Below, piece by piece: positions 35,336 through 46,209 of a stretch of DNA of 64,000 nt. A program made the position numbers and the translations under genes. A model generated the notes under the pieces. It had not been told where the DNA came from. It was given only the letters and a program-made list of their open reading frames with translations, and made no database searches. Position 1 is the stretch's first letter; each line of letters starts with the position of its first letter. The stretch comes from Aquimonas sp. (GTDB lineage Bacteria; Pseudomonadota; Gammaproteobacteria; Xanthomonadales; Xanthomonadaceae), in assembly GCA_022241605.1 (NCBI GenBank), contig JAKOMQ010000005.1:205-64204 (forward strand), given 5' to 3'.

Positions 35336-36136
35336 TCAGCCCAACGCGACCCTGATCGGCGCAAGAAAAGCCTCGGCGCGTGCGCAAGCGTCTTCGGTAT
35401 CCGCCGCCTCGGCAAGGTGGCTGACCAGCGCGCTGCCGATAACCACGGCGTCGGCGAACGCGGCCAGTGCGCGCGCGCTTTCGGCATCACGCACACCGAA
35501 GCCGACGGCGATACGGTTGCTGGTCAGCGCCCGGATCGCGGCGACCTTGTGCTGGACCTCCGCGGTGTCGAGCTTGCCGGCGCCGGTCACCCCAGCAAAC
35601 GACACGTAATACAGATAACCCTGCGCGCTTTGCGCGAGGGTGGTCAGGCGATCACCGGCGCTGGTCGGTGCGGCAAGTGGCACAAGCGCCAGATCTTCGG
35701 CGTTCAGCGCGGCGCGCACCGGGGCCGATTCTTCGGGTGGGCAATCAACCAGCAGCACGCCATCAACGCCGGCCGCCCGAGCCGCACGCGAAAACGCTTC
35801 AAGCCCGAACATCTCGACCGGGTTCAGATAGCCCATCAGCACGATCGGCGTATCACCGTCCTGCTGCCGGAACTCCGCCACCATGGCAAGCACTCGCCGC
35901 AGGCCCACCTTGCGGGCGAGTGCGCGCTCGCTGCTCTGCTGGATCACCGGGCCATCCGCCATGGGGTCGGAGAACGGCACGCCGAGCTCAATGACGTCAG
36001 CACCAGCGCGCACCAGCGCGTGCATCACCGGAACCGTCGCGGCATCTGCTGGATCGCCGGCGGTAATGAAGGGAATCAGGCCGGTGCGGCCGGCAGCGGC
36101 GAGCTGGTCGAGGCGGGTGTCTATTCGGTTGGGCAT
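35336..36136 (-). CDS. trpA: Tryptophan synthase alpha subunit
   Basis: Protein of 266 residues. ATG 36136 (MPNRIDTRLDQL) chosen by family length. Diagnostic segments are GLIPFITAGDPA, ADVIELGVPFSDPMADGPVIQ with the catalytic Glu and Asp, VLMGYLNPVEMFG, GVLLVDCPPEE, YYVSFAGVTGAGKL and IAVGFGVRDAESA. It cleaves indole-3-glycerol phosphate and passes indole to TrpB. It is separated from trpB by 468 bp containing a dispersed element, unlike the usual tight trpBA pair. Confidence 0.95.
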   Translation of the reverse strand: MPNRIDTRLDQLAAAGRTGLIPFITAGDPADAATVPVMHALVRAGADVIELGVPFSDPMADGPVIQQSSERALARKVGLRRVLAMVAEFRQQDGDTPIVLMGYLNPVEMFGLEAFSRAARAAGVDGVLLVDCPPEESAPVRAALNAEDLALVPLAAPTSAGDRLTTLAQSAQGYLYYVSFAGVTGAGKLDTAEVQHKVAAIRALTSNRIAVGFGVRDAESARALAAFADAVVIGSALVSHLAEAADTEDACARAEAFLAPIRVALG

Positions 36137-36604
36137 GGGTCGGTGGGACTCAGTGAGAGGACGAGTGTTGCGGAACCGGGATCGGGGGTTGGGAACTGGA
36201 GATGCGTCGAGAAGCGGCTTGCGGACCTCCGGGCGGCGACTCGCACATGCGCCTGGAGTGAGAGCATGTGAAAAAACCATCCGCCTGCTGCGACCGCCGC
36301 TGGACGCTGGTGGCGGCAGAGCGCTACGCGAATCCTATACGGTCATTTGGTTCACCAAACTCCCGTGTATTCGCCTACCGCGCTTTGCCACGGACGCCCA
36401 GCGACGCCCTCGCGACGGCGGCTGGATTTTTCACACGCTCTCAGAGCTCATACGAAGCTTGGCAGAGCGGGTTGCCCCTGCCGGCTGAAGGGACAGACAT
36501 TGGAGAGAAGGGGAACAAGTCCACCCCTCTCCCCTTCCTCTATCCCTGAGGGAAACAAGGGACATGGGCGCTGCGCTTGCAAATCCCGAATCCCGGCTCT
36601 GCGC
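36137..36604. other. Expanded trpB-trpA gap filled with repeats
   Basis: The gap holds a degenerate GGGATC/GGGGTTGGGA run (about 36175-36195), element copy D (36258-36447), a C-rich/G-rich patch with AGAAGGGGAACAAG and CCCCTCTCCCCTTCC, and AATCCCGAATCCCGGCTC just downstream of trpB (36581-36599). The outer GGGAT-type runs face each other like a disrupted inverted pair. No coding sequence is supported. trpA expression must cross this region or have its own promoter. Confidence 0.6.
36258..36447 (+). repeat. Dispersed terminator-bearing element, copy D (complete)
   Basis: Plus strand: GTGAGAGCATGTGAAAAAAC, CATCCGCCTGCTGCGACC, GCGCTACGCGAATCC, the hairpin TTTGGTTCACCAAA, GACGCCCTCGCGACGGCG and GGATTTTTCACACGCTCTCA. 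The terminator-like hairpin with five T residues lies at about 36403-36431. Unlike copies A, B and C it does not follow a recognised gene on its own strand. Confidence 0.85.
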
Positions 36605-37817
<1,213 letters not shown>

Positions 37818-37843
<26 letters not shown>

Positions 37844-38471
37844 GTTCCACCTCGCTTACGAATGCCTGCATGCGCGCAAGGCTTTTGTAGCCCGGCGCAT
37901 CCTCGATACCACTCGAAACATCCACCGCGTGTGGGCGCACCGCACACACGGCATCAAACACATTGTCCGGCTTGAGCCCCCCCGCGAGCAGCAGCGGCGC
38001 CATGCGCTCCTGCGGAAGCCGCGACCAATCGAAGCCGTGGCCGCTTCCGCCCTGCCCTCCAGCACCATGGCTGTCGAACACAAAGCCTGCCGCACACGCG
38101 TAGCGTCGCTGGTAGTCCATCGGATCCTGCACGCTGCCCATCGGCACCGCCTTGATCCAGGGCAGGCCGAACGCCGCGCAGAACTCGGGCGATTCGCCGC
38201 CGTGGAACTGAAGAACCTGCGGCCGCACTGCGTGGACGGCAGCGTGCGCGAACTCGGCATCAGCGTCCATCAGCAGCAATACCGCCGTGCTCAGAACCGG
38301 CACCTCGCGCCTGAGAACCGCAGCCTGTTCGCAGCTGAGACCGCGCTGCGTACCGGGAACGACAATCAGACCGATCGCGTCCACCCCCAAAGCGACCGCT
38401 GCGCGAATGTCCTCCGGGCGTTTCATGCCGCAAAACTTGATCCGGGTGCGTTGGCGAGTTGAAGCGTTCAT
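37818..38471 (-). CDS. trpF: Phosphoribosylanthranilate isomerase
   Basis: Protein of 217 residues; ATG 38471 ([20 protein letters not shown]) chosen because the catalytic Cys in [12 protein letters not shown] is then at the usual place. Later signatures are [36 protein letters not shown] and [15 protein letters not shown]. It is a TIM barrel performing the Amadori rearrangement in tryptophan synthesis. It lies downstream of truA and overlaps trpB. Confidence 0.95.
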
Positions 38472-38522
38472 CGTCTGCGTAGTGTGGGCCATGACGCAGG
38501 GCCACACGTCAAAAGCGCGCGA

Positions 38523-39350
38523 TCAGGACACATCCGACCAAGTGAAATCTGGCGGCAGCGCGAAGCGCTCGGGAAACAGAGGCCCTTCGAACACCAGCCC
38601 CTGCGGAGCCGCTGTCGGGCCTGCCACGCCGCGATCGCGCCCGTCCAACAGCTCTGCCAGCCAGATCTCGGGCCGCTCGCCGCGGCCAATCGGCAGCAAG
38701 CTGCCAACGATATTGCGGACCATGTGATGCAGGAAAGCATTGGCCTGAACGCGAATCTCAACCCAGGCACCGATGCGGACAACTTCAATGCGGTGAAGAT
38801 GGCGATTGGGGTGCTTGGCCTGACAGGCGGTGGTGCGAAAGGCGCTGAAATCGTGTTCGCCGACCAGCGCCTGGGCCGCGCGGTGCATGGCCCCGGCGTC
38901 CAGCGGCAAACGCTCCCACGTGGCCTGCTGCCGATCCAGCGCAGGCCGCACGGGGCGATTGAGAATGCGATATCGATACCGCCGCGCCAGCGCCGAGTAG
39001 CGCGCGTGGAAATCTGCCGCCACCGGCTGCACCCACAGCAATGCAGCAGCGGACGGCAGGCGCGAGGTGGTGCCCATCATCAACGCACGGGCACTGCGCT
39101 CCGCGCTGATGTCGAAGTGGATGATCTGACCGCGCGCGTGCACGCCCGAATCGGTCCGTCCCGCGCAGGTGACGACGACCGGCGCGTCGCAGACATAGGA
39201 AAGCGCCTCTTCCACCGCCGCCTGTACGGTGCAGCCATGAGAGAGCCGCTGCCAGCCGAGAAATGCGCCACCGTCGTACTCGACCGCCGCCGCATAGCGC
39301 TGGGCGATGCCTGGCGTCGCGACGTCACCAATGAGCGATTCGGGATTCAC
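38523..39350 (-). CDS. truA: tRNA pseudouridine synthase A
   Basis: GTG at 39350 is preferred (275 residues), because the frame further up runs through the fimV terminator hairpin and family similarity begins near [17 protein letters not shown]. The catalytic Asp is in [46 protein letters not shown] and [14 protein letters not shown] follow. It modifies U38-U40 in the tRNA anticodon arm. The order fimV-truA-trpF is standard in Pseudomonas/Xanthomonas-type genomes. Confidence 0.93.
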   Translation of the reverse strand: MNPESLIGDVATPGIAQRYAAAVEYDGGAFLGWQRLSHGCTVQAAVEEALSYVCDAPVVVTCAGRTDSGVHARGQIIHFDISAERSARALMMGTTSRLPSAAALLWVQPVAADFHARYSALARRYRYRILNRPVRPALDRQQATWERLPLDAGAMHRAAQALVGEHDFSAFRTTACQAKHPNRHLHRIEVVRIGAWVEIRVQANAFLHHMVRNIVGSLLPIGRGERPEIWLAELLDGRDRGVAGPTAAPQGLVFEGPLFPERFALPPDFTWSDVS

Positions 39351-39448
39351 GGGCGGGCTTTCGGATTGCGCTTGGAGCAGCGGGATAGCGGGTGCGGCAG
39401 CAGCACGGACGCTGGCGCCGACTCGTCGGTGCCCGGCCGCCCCAACGG

Positions 39449-39474
39449 ACAAGGGCCGGCAGGCCGGCCCTTGT
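39449..39474 (-). terminator. Strong hairpin after fimV
   Basis: ACAAGGGCCGGC and GCCGGCCCTTGT pair perfectly over 12 bp around a 2-nt centre, 21 nt beyond the fimV stop. The T run is short (TTGT), so termination may be partial, with truA on a read-through or separate transcript. Confidence 0.7.
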
Positions 39475-39494
39475 TCGCCTGTACTTCTGACCGA

Positions 39495-41816
39495 TCAGCG
39501 GATTTCGTCGAGCAGTCGACGCGCGTCCTGGCGCTGCTCCGACGTGCCCTCCTGGGCGACCTCCTCCAGCATTCCGCGGGCGCCTTCAACATCGCCCATG
39601 TCGAGGTAAGCGCGCGCCAGCTCAAGCTTGGTGGCGGCGGCTTCGGCGGTCTCGGGGTTGATCTCCAGCGATGATTCCGGCTCCGGAACGGCGGTGGAAT
39701 CCAACGAGCCTCGCGGCTGGTCGAGGTCGTACTCGAACACCGGCGTCTCGTCGAAAGCCGGAGCTTCGTCGACAACAGGCGTTTCAAACGCGGGAATGCG
39801 CTCGATTTCAGGCACCTCGAGTTCAGGCGTAGAAAGATCGATCAGCTGCTCGGGTGACACGTCTTCAGGGGTTTCGCGTCCAAACTCTTGAGCGTAATTG
39901 TCAAAGCTCTGGTCGCTGCTCTGCGGGGCGGACCCGTCCGTGTCGGCGGGCTCCCATCCGGTAGCCGCCTGCTGATCGACGAACAGCGGATGATCCGGAA
40001 GCAGCTCGCGGCCCATCGCCAGCGCCTGCTGCCAGGCGTGGTCATCCGGGTCGTAGACCTGTGCATACATCGCTTCCACCGCGCCCTCGAAGCGCGAGGC
40101 ATTGCCCTGGCCGTAGTAGTGGCTGACCAGTTCGAGGTGACGCTCCAGGTCGTCGGGCTGCTCGGCAAGACGATCCAGCAGTTCGCGCTCTTCCTCGTCA
40201 TCCGCATCCGCCGCAAACGGCACCTCGTCCCCAGCGGAATCAGGCAGCCCGAAATCGGTGCCTTCAAATCGGGACCCGGTGCCTGCAGCGCCAACGGCCG
40301 CAGCCGACGCTGCAGTCTTGCCGCGTCGACGCAGGCCGAGCAGGGCCAGCAAGCCGAGCAGAACCGCACCGCCGCCGCCCATGATCAACGGGTCCTGGTA
40401 CCAGGGCGTGGGCGCGGGCCGCGGCGCGGGAGCCAGCTCGGCCGCGGGCGCAGGCGCGGGTTCTGCGACGTCCGCCACCGGCGCCGGCTCCGGCACCACG
40501 GTTTCCGACTCGAACCCGTCGCCGTCGCTGGCGGGTTCGCCTGCGATCTGACCGTCCTCCAGCGAACCAAGATCGATGTCCGGGGGGGCATCGGAGGGCG
40601 CAGGCTGCAGTTCATCCATCGCCGGCTCCGGCACCGCAGGCTCTACGGCAGAGGGAGCCGGCGGTGCGGGCTGGGCGGACAGCGCCGCCGGCGCCGCACG
40701 CTGCGCTTCGAGTTCAGCCAGACGCTGCTGCAGGGCCTGCAGTTCACTGTTGCGCAGCTGCAGGAGCCGGTCGCTGTCGCTGCGGAGCTTCTCGAGCTCC
40801 TGGACACGCGAGCGCAGCTCGCGGTTCTCCTGACCCAGCGCCTCGCCCTGCTCCTGTGCTCGAGCAAGATCAGCGCGTAGTTCCGCACCCTGGCCGTCGG
40901 CTGCAGCGCCGGTCTGCGCGGCACGCGCCGGCGTATCGCCACGCGGCGGAACGATTGCGAGACGGGAATCGGCAGCCGGCGCCGACGGAGCGGGGGCCGA
41001 GGCCGTGCGGGCAGTGCCGGAGACAGGCTGCAGGCTGGCCGCGTCGGTCTGCTCGCGAACCTGTTGACCAGCCTCCGCCGCGCCGATTGCCGCAACATCC
41101 TCGCGAGAGGGGATTCGCAGCACCGCGCCCTTACGCAGGCGATTGATGTTGCCGCCGATGAATGCATCAGGGTTGGCGCGCTGCAGGGCAATCATCATCT
41201 GGTTGATGTTGACGCCCTCGTGCTGGGTCTGGCGCGCGATGCGCCAGAGCGAATCACCGTCCGCCACCGGACCGTAGCTGTCGCCAACGGATGCACGCGG
41301 GGCGGACGGAGCCGGCCGCGGCGCGACCGGCGCAGGTATCGCCTCGGTGGGCGCAGGGCGGACATCGCCCTGGGTCAAGGCAGCGGTCTGCGAGGGCTGC
41401 ACGCGCGAGGGCACGGCCACCGGCGGGTCCAGCAGCAGGGTGTATTCGCGCAGAAGCTTGCCGCGGCCCCATTCAGCCTCGACCAAGAGGCCGAGGAAGG
41501 GATCGTTGATCCGGTTTGCGGTGGTGATGCGGATCACCGGGTTTCCAGCGGCGCCCCGGGTGACTTCAAAGTTGAGCGCTGCGGCGAGTGCGGCAGAGGG
41601 GCGTTCCAGGCCAATGCGCGCAAATGCGTCCGCCGAAGCGAGCCGCACCTGCAGTTCGGCGGCCTCACCGGGCGTGTTCTCAAGGACGGGGATCTCGGCC
41701 AGCAGCGGCTGGTTGAGGCTGGACTTCACCTGCACCTGGCCCAGTCCCAGCGCCAGCGCATTCGACGCGCCGAGGGCAAGCGCCAGCGCAACCGGCAGTC
41801 TTAGCATCTTCTTCAT
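39495..41816 (-). CDS. fimV: FimV, polar peptidoglycan-binding/type IV pilus assembly hub
   Basis: Protein of 773 residues; ATG 41816 (MKKMLRLPVALALALG) gives a proper signal peptide, though the frame extends to 41924. The N-terminal FimV domain includes GLGQVQVKSSLNQPLLAEIP; a LysM domain (DGDSLWRIARQTQ, GGNINRLRKGAVLRIP) binds peptidoglycan; a coiled coil (ENRELRSRVQELEKLRSDS) and a Pro/Ala-rich section lead to one membrane helix, AVLLGLLALLGLRRRG. The acidic cytoplasmic part ends with the conserved TPR-like ELARAYLDMGDVEGARGMLE. FimV organises polar targeting, twitching motility and cAMP signalling in Pseudomonas. The rest of the pilus genes are elsewhere. Confidence 0.93.
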   Translation of the reverse strand: MKKMLRLPVALALALGASNALALGLGQVQVKSSLNQPLLAEIPVLENTPGEAAELQVRLASADAFARIGLERPSAALAAALNFEVTRGAAGNPVIRITTANRINDPFLGLLVEAEWGRGKLLREYTLLLDPPVAVPSRVQPSQTAALTQGDVRPAPTEAIPAPVAPRPAPSAPRASVGDSYGPVADGDSLWRIARQTQHEGVNINQMMIALQRANPDAFIGGNINRLRKGAVLRIPSREDVAAIGAAEAGQQVREQTDAASLQPVSGTARTASAPAPSAPAADSRLAIVPPRGDTPARAAQTGAAADGQGAELRADLARAQEQGEALGQENRELRSRVQELEKLRSDSDRLLQLRNSELQALQQRLAELEAQRAAPAALSAQPAPPAPSAVEPAVPEPAMDELQPAPSDAPPDIDLGSLEDGQIAGEPASDGDGFESETVVPEPAPVADVAEPAPAPAAELAPAPRPAPTPWYQDPLIMGGGGAVLLGLLALLGLRRRGKTAASAAAVGAAGTGSRFEGTDFGLPDSAGDEVPFAADADDEEERELLDRLAEQPDDLERHLELVSHYYGQGNASRFEGAVEAMYAQVYDPDDHAWQQALAMGRELLPDHPLFVDQQAATGWEPADTDGSAPQSSDQSFDNYAQEFGRETPEDVSPEQLIDLSTPELEVPEIERIPAFETPVVDEAPAFDETPVFEYDLDQPRGSLDSTAVPEPESSLEINPETAEAAATKLELARAYLDMGDVEGARGMLEEVAQEGTSEQRQDARRLLDEIR

Positions 41817-41939
41817 TTTGTCTTGTCCCCCATCCGCGGCGGATGCATTCGAAGTGGCGTTGCCGGAGGTCGCAGCTTCCCCACCTAATTGGCGGCTGAA
41901 TGCAACAGAAACTAGAAACGACATGACAACGGCGCGCTA

Positions 41940-41968
41940 ACTATAGATCAGCGGTGACATTTCACCAA
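41940..41968 (-). promoter_or_regulatory. fimV: Probable sigma-70 promoter of fimV
   Basis: On the minus strand TTGGTG (41968-41963) and TATAGT (41945-41940) are 17 bp apart, about 125 bp upstream of the fimV ATG. The region is AT-rich relative to its surroundings. It is supported by consensus and spacing only. Confidence 0.5.
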
Positions 41969-42063
41969 CAATTGGCCAGCCGTAGCGGGCCCGTCGAGCC
42001 CCGCCAGAAGTGAACCCCATCACATTTCAGTAGTTCAGTGGGTGCCCGAGGCGCGCGGGCGGC

Positions 42064-43083
42064 TCAAAAGCGCTCTGTCAGCAGCACTTCCGCGATCTGC
42101 ACCGCGTTCAGGGCTGCTCCCTTGCGGATGTTGTCGGCGACGATCCACAGGTTGAGCCCGCGCGGGTGGCTGATGTCCTCACGGATACGCCCCACGAACA
42201 CCGGATCCTTGCCAGCCGCATGGGTCACCGGCGTCGGATAGCCGCCCTTGGCATGCTCATCGACCACCACCACACCGGGGCTCTGTTCCAGCAGCGCACG
42301 CGCATCCGCAGCCGTAACCTTTTCGCGGGTTTCAATGTGCACGGCCTCGGAGTGCCCAAAAAACACCGGCACCCGCACCGCCGTGGGGTTCACCTCGATG
42401 CTTTCGTCGCCGAGGATCTTCCGCGTCTCCCAGACCAGCTTCATTTCTTCCTTGGTGTAGCCGTTTTCCAGGAAGTCATCGATCTGCGGGATCAAATTGA
42501 AAGCGATCTGCACGGGGAACCGCTTGGGCTCCGGATCCTGGAACGCCAGCATCGCAGCGGTCTGCCTGCCGAGTTCCTCCATCGCGGAGCGCCCCGCCCC
42601 GGAAACCGATTGATAGGTGGCAACGTTGATGCGGGTGATGCCGTACTTGCGATGGATGGGCGCCAGCGCTACCAGCATCTGCATGGTCGAGCAGTTGGGA
42701 TTGGCGATGATGCCGCGAGGACGGTCGCGGATGGCCTCGGGGTTGACCTCGCTCACCACCAGGGGCACATCGGCATCGCGGCGGAAATGTGACGTGTTGT
42801 CGATCACCACGGCGCCGGCTGCGGCGGCGCGCGGCGCGTGCTCGGCCGACACGCTGCCGCCAGCGGAAAAGAAGGCGATGTCCACGCCGGCAAAATCGAA
42901 TGTGGCGAGATCGCGCACCGTATAGCTGCGCTCGCCGCAGCGGACCAGATCGCCCGCCGAACGCTCGGAGGCCAGGGGGATCAGTTCGGTGAACGGGAAT
43001 TTGCGCTCGGCCAGGATCTCCAGAAGGGTTTCACCTACGGCACCGGTGGCACCGACCATCGCGATCTTCAGGGGCTTGGACAT
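42064..43083 (-). CDS. asd: Aspartate-semialdehyde dehydrogenase
   Basis: Protein of 339 residues from ATG 43083 (MSKPLKIAMVGATGAVGETL, NADP-binding). The catalytic cysteine lies in IIANPNCSTMQMLVAL, followed by ATYQSVSGAGRSAMEEL and VRVPVFFGHSEAVHIET. It reduces aspartyl phosphate to the semialdehyde, precursor of lysine, methionine, threonine and diaminopimelate. asd immediately before fimV is the standard order. Confidence 0.96.
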   Translation of the reverse strand: MSKPLKIAMVGATGAVGETLLEILAERKFPFTELIPLASERSAGDLVRCGERSYTVRDLATFDFAGVDIAFFSAGGSVSAEHAPRAAAAGAVVIDNTSHFRRDADVPLVVSEVNPEAIRDRPRGIIANPNCSTMQMLVALAPIHRKYGITRINVATYQSVSGAGRSAMEELGRQTAAMLAFQDPEPKRFPVQIAFNLIPQIDDFLENGYTKEEMKLVWETRKILGDESIEVNPTAVRVPVFFGHSEAVHIETREKVTAADARALLEQSPGVVVVDEHAKGGYPTPVTHAAGKDPVFVGRIREDISHPRGLNLWIVADNIRKGAALNAVQIAEVLLTERF

Positions 43084-43221
43084 TGAGCGGATTCCATTTT
43101 CTGGGTGGGCGTCACAGGCCGCGCACTCTAGCGCGCGCGACGGTTGATGCAGCGCTGCGGGCACCGCGCTGACGGATATTCATGTCTCCCGCTGGGGCTG
43201 CGCGGGCGCGCCTGGACCGGA

Positions 43222-44328
43222 TCAATCCCGGCCAGCGATTCGACCGGGCACCTGCGTTGGGGGCTGCACATCCCCGCATTGGGCACGATGCAGCAGGGCC
43301 TGGTCCATCAGCACCAGAGCCACCATGGCCTCGGCGATCGGGGTGGCGCGGATGCCAACGCAGGGATCGTGGCGGCCGTGGGTCACCACCTCTGCCGCGT
43401 TGCCGTGGCGATCCACGCTGCGGCCCGGCAGGCGCAGGCTGGAGGTGGGCTTGAGTGCGAGGTGGCAGATCAGATCCTGGCCGGTGCTGATACCGCCGAG
43501 CACACCGCCGGCGTGGTTGCTCAGGAAGCCCTCCGGACTCATCTCGTCGCGATGCTCGGTGCCGAGTTGCCCCGCCGCTGCCATGCCGTCACCGATTTCT
43601 ACACCCTTGACGGCATTGATGCCCATCAGCGCCGAGGCCAGCTCCGCATCGAGCTTGGCGTAGAGCGGCGCGCCCCAGCCGGGCGGCACGCCCTCGGCAA
43701 CCACAGTGACCCGCGCGCCGACCGAGTCACCGGACTTGCGCAGGGCGTCCATGTAGGACTCCAGGGTCTGGACATAGTCGGCGTCGGGCCAGAAAAACGG
43801 ATTGCCCTCGACTGCGTCCCAGTCGAGCTTCGACGGGGCGTGGGGGCCGAGCTTCGAAACATAGCCGCGCACGGAAACACCGAAACGCTCGGCCAGCCAC
43901 TTTTTGGCGATCACCCCGGCGGCCACGCGCACCGTGGTCTCGCGTGCCGAGGAGCGGCCGCCACCGCGGTGATCGCGAATGCCGTACTTCTGCAGATAGG
44001 TGTAGTCCGCATGCGCCGGCCGGAATACATCCACCAGATTGCCGTAGTCCTTGCTGCGGGCGTCCACGTTGCGGATCAACAGCGCCAGCGAGGTGCCGGT
44101 GGTCAGGCCTTCGAACACTCCCGACAGGATTTCCACCTCGTCAGCCTCGCGCCGCTGCGAGGTGTGCCTCGATTTGCCGGTGGCGCGGCGCTCGATGTCC
44201 TGACGGAAGTCTTCGGGCGCAACCGCAATGCCCGGCGGCAGCCCGTCGATTACGCAGCCAATGGCAGGGCCATGGCTCTCGCCGAAGGTGGTGACGCGCA
44301 GCAGGTGGCCGAAGGTGTTGTGGGACAT
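43222..44328 (-). CDS. aroC: Chorismate synthase
   Basis: Protein of 368 residues from ATG 44328. The three family signatures are present: [41 protein letters not shown] and the C-terminal [20 protein letters not shown]. An FMN-dependent enzyme that makes chorismate from EPSP, feeding the tryptophan genes further downstream. It sits between prmB and asd on the same strand with a 138-bp gap to asd. Confidence 0.97.
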   Translation of the reverse strand: MSHNTFGHLLRVTTFGESHGPAIGCVIDGLPPGIAVAPEDFRQDIERRATGKSRHTSQRREADEVEILSGVFEGLTTGTSLALLIRNVDARSKDYGNLVDVFRPAHADYTYLQKYGIRDHRGGGRSSARETTVRVAAGVIAKKWLAERFGVSVRGYVSKLGPHAPSKLDWDAVEGNPFFWPDADYVQTLESYMDALRKSGDSVGARVTVVAEGVPPGWGAPLYAKLDAELASALMGINAVKGVEIGDGMAAAGQLGTEHRDEMSPEGFLSNHAGGVLGGISTGQDLICHLALKPTSSLRLPGRSVDRHGNAAEVVTHGRHDPCVGIRATPIAEAMVALVLMDQALLHRAQCGDVQPPTQVPGRIAGRD

Positions 44329-44352
44329 CGAAGGTCTCGCTGGTCGCTGCAA

Positions 44353-44390
44353 GCCCCTCGCCCGCCGGGAGAGGGATTGGGGTGAGGGGC
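44353..44390. repeat. Palindromic GCCCCTC...GAGGGGC intergenic element
   Basis: GCCCCTCGCCCGCCGGGAGA, followed by GGGATTGGGGTGAGGGGC, forms 7-bp outer arms with inner G-rich/C-rich pairing. It lies between prmB and aroC and resembles intergenic elements common in Xanthomonad-type genomes (from memory, not searched). Confidence 0.6.
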
Positions 44391-44516
44391 TGTGCGGAGC
44401 GGCAGGTCGCACTCGACGAGACGGCAAACAGCGGTGCATGGATGAGCTGCCAGCCCATCGCTCCGCCGCGCCCCCCCGTCCCTGCCCTTCTCGCGCGGGG
44501 AAAGGAAGGAAGAAGC

Positions 44517-45434
44517 CTAGCGCGCGTCCGCCAGCGCCCTGATCGTAGCGGCGTGCGCCACCAGGTCTCCGCGCTCGACCACGAAGACGCCCATCTGTCC
44601 TACCTTGAACTCGACCCAGGCAAACGGCAGTTCGGGCAGCAGCCGCACGAGCGCGCGCTCACTTTCGCCGACCTCGACGATCAGCAGGCCGTTGTCGGTG
44701 AGGTGCTCGGGCGCATCGCGCAGGATCTTCAAGGCCAGGTCGAGGCCGTCGTCGCCGGCGCGCAGGCCGAGCTCGGGCTCGTGCGCGTACTCGGCCGGCA
44801 GCGCGTCCACTTCGGCGTGGGTGACGTAGGGCGGGTTGCTCACGATCAGGTCGTACTGTTCGCCTCCGAGCGCGGCAAACAGATCGCTGTGGACGGTCCG
44901 CACCCGATCGGCAACCTCGAAACGGTCGATGTTGTCGCCGGCGAGCTCGAGTGCGTCCTTGCTGATATCGACCAGATCGACCTGCCATTCGGGGTTGTGT
45001 ACGGCCATCGCGATACCGATGCAGCCCGAGCCCGTACACAGATCCAGCGCGCGCTCCACCGGCCGACCGCCCAGCCACGGTTCAAAGCCCGCCTCGATCA
45101 GCTCGGCGATCGGTGAGCGCGGCACCAGCGCGCGCGGATCGGTCTTGAAGGCAAGGCCCGCGAACCAGGCCTCGCCGGTGATGTAGCAGGCTGGGATGCG
45201 CTCGCGGATCCGGCGCTCGAACAGGCTCAGCACCAGCGCCCGCTCCTCGGCGGTCAGGCGCGCGGACCCGTATGCAGGCGAGAGATCATGGGGCAGGTGC
45301 AGGGCGTGCAGTACCAGCTGGGTCGCCTCGTCCAGTCCGTTGTCATAGCTGTGACCGAAGCTCAGCCCAGCCTGGCCGAAGCGGGTGGCGCCGTAGCGGA
45401 TGAGGTCGATGATGCTGCGGAGTTCGGCGGACAT
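44517..45434 (-). CDS. prmB: Ribosomal protein L3 N5-glutamine methyltransferase
   Basis: Protein of 305 residues from ATG 45434 ([19 protein letters not shown]). SAM motif I is [15 protein letters not shown], the glutamine-binding motif is IVSNPPYV, and [11 protein letters not shown] and [14 protein letters not shown] are family-specific. It methylates glutamine in ribosomal protein L3. The closest relatives are PrmC and HemK proteins, which lack the PrmB N-terminus seen here. The order prmB-aroC is common in gammaproteobacteria. Confidence 0.93.
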   Translation of the reverse strand: MSAELRSIIDLIRYGATRFGQAGLSFGHSYDNGLDEATQLVLHALHLPHDLSPAYGSARLTAEERALVLSLFERRIRERIPACYITGEAWFAGLAFKTDPRALVPRSPIAELIEAGFEPWLGGRPVERALDLCTGSGCIGIAMAVHNPEWQVDLVDISKDALELAGDNIDRFEVADRVRTVHSDLFAALGGEQYDLIVSNPPYVTHAEVDALPAEYAHEPELGLRAGDDGLDLALKILRDAPEHLTDNGLLIVEVGESERALVRLLPELPFAWVEFKVGQMGVFVVERGDLVAHAATIRALADAR

Positions 45435-45544
45435 GGGCAGGCTATGCGAGGTTGGACCCGTCAGTATAGCTTCGCACTGGCCGGCACCTGGGCCGCGGCA
45501 GTGCCGACATCGGCACCACGCCGAGCCAACGTATACTGCTCCCC

Positions 45545-46204
45545 ATGGACACGCCCAAAGCCCCCAGCAGCGGCAAGCTGCCAATCATCGCCGTGCTGGT
45601 GGTCGCACTCGCGGCCGGCATTGGTCTCTACGCAGGCCAGCACTATTTCGCCCCGCCCGGGCTGCCGACGATGCAGAACAGCCTGCTCTATCCGGCGCCC
45701 AAGATCCTGCCGGATTTCAAGCTGGTCGCGGATGACGGCCGACCCTTCACCAACGCCGAGCTGCGCGGGCGCTGGAGCCTGGTCTTCATCGGCTTCACGC
45801 ACTGCCCGGATATCTGCCCGGACACCATGGGCCGGCTGTCGCAGGCCCGCAAGGCGATGGGCGAGTTGGCCGAAATCGACCTGCCGCAGATCGTTTTCGT
45901 CTCGGTCGATCCCGAGCGCGACAGCCCGCGTCTGGCCGGTGACTACGCCCAGTATTTCGAGCCCACTGCGCGCGGCGTCAGCGGCGATCACGATGCGCTG
46001 ATGCCGTTCACCCGAAGCCTGGGCATGGTCTACATGCAGACCGAGCTGGATGAAGGCGGTTATACGGTCGACCACTCGGCCTCGGTCGCGATCATCGATC
46101 CGGAAGGGCGCCAGATCGGCTTGGTCCGGCCTCCGCTGGATCCACAGCGGATCGCCTCGGACCTGCGCGCGCTGGCCGAGTACCGCGCCCACAGCTCGGG
46201 TTGA
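45545..46204 (+). CDS. SCO1/SenC/PrrC family copper chaperone
   Basis: Protein of 219 residues. A signal anchor ([20 protein letters not shown]) precedes a thioredoxin-like domain with the copper-binding [13 protein letters not shown] (C-x3-C) and the third ligand His in [12 protein letters not shown] proteins deliver copper to cytochrome c oxidase CuA or act as thiol-disulfide redox sensors. No oxidase genes are nearby. It is followed by psd after 5 nt. Confidence 0.9.
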   Translation: MDTPKAPSSGKLPIIAVLVVALAAGIGLYAGQHYFAPPGLPTMQNSLLYPAPKILPDFKLVADDGRPFTNAELRGRWSLVFIGFTHCPDICPDTMGRLSQARKAMGELAEIDLPQIVFVSVDPERDSPRLAGDYAQYFEPTARGVSGDHDALMPFTRSLGMVYMQTELDEGGYTVDHSASVAIIDPEGRQIGLVRPPLDPQRIASDLRALAEYRAHSSG

Positions 46205-46209
46205 GCGCG

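Noticed and set aside
38523-39452. truA start at TTG 39452
   Set aside because: It would place the start inside the fimV terminator hairpin and add about 34 residues not seen in TruA; GTG 39350 fits the family better.
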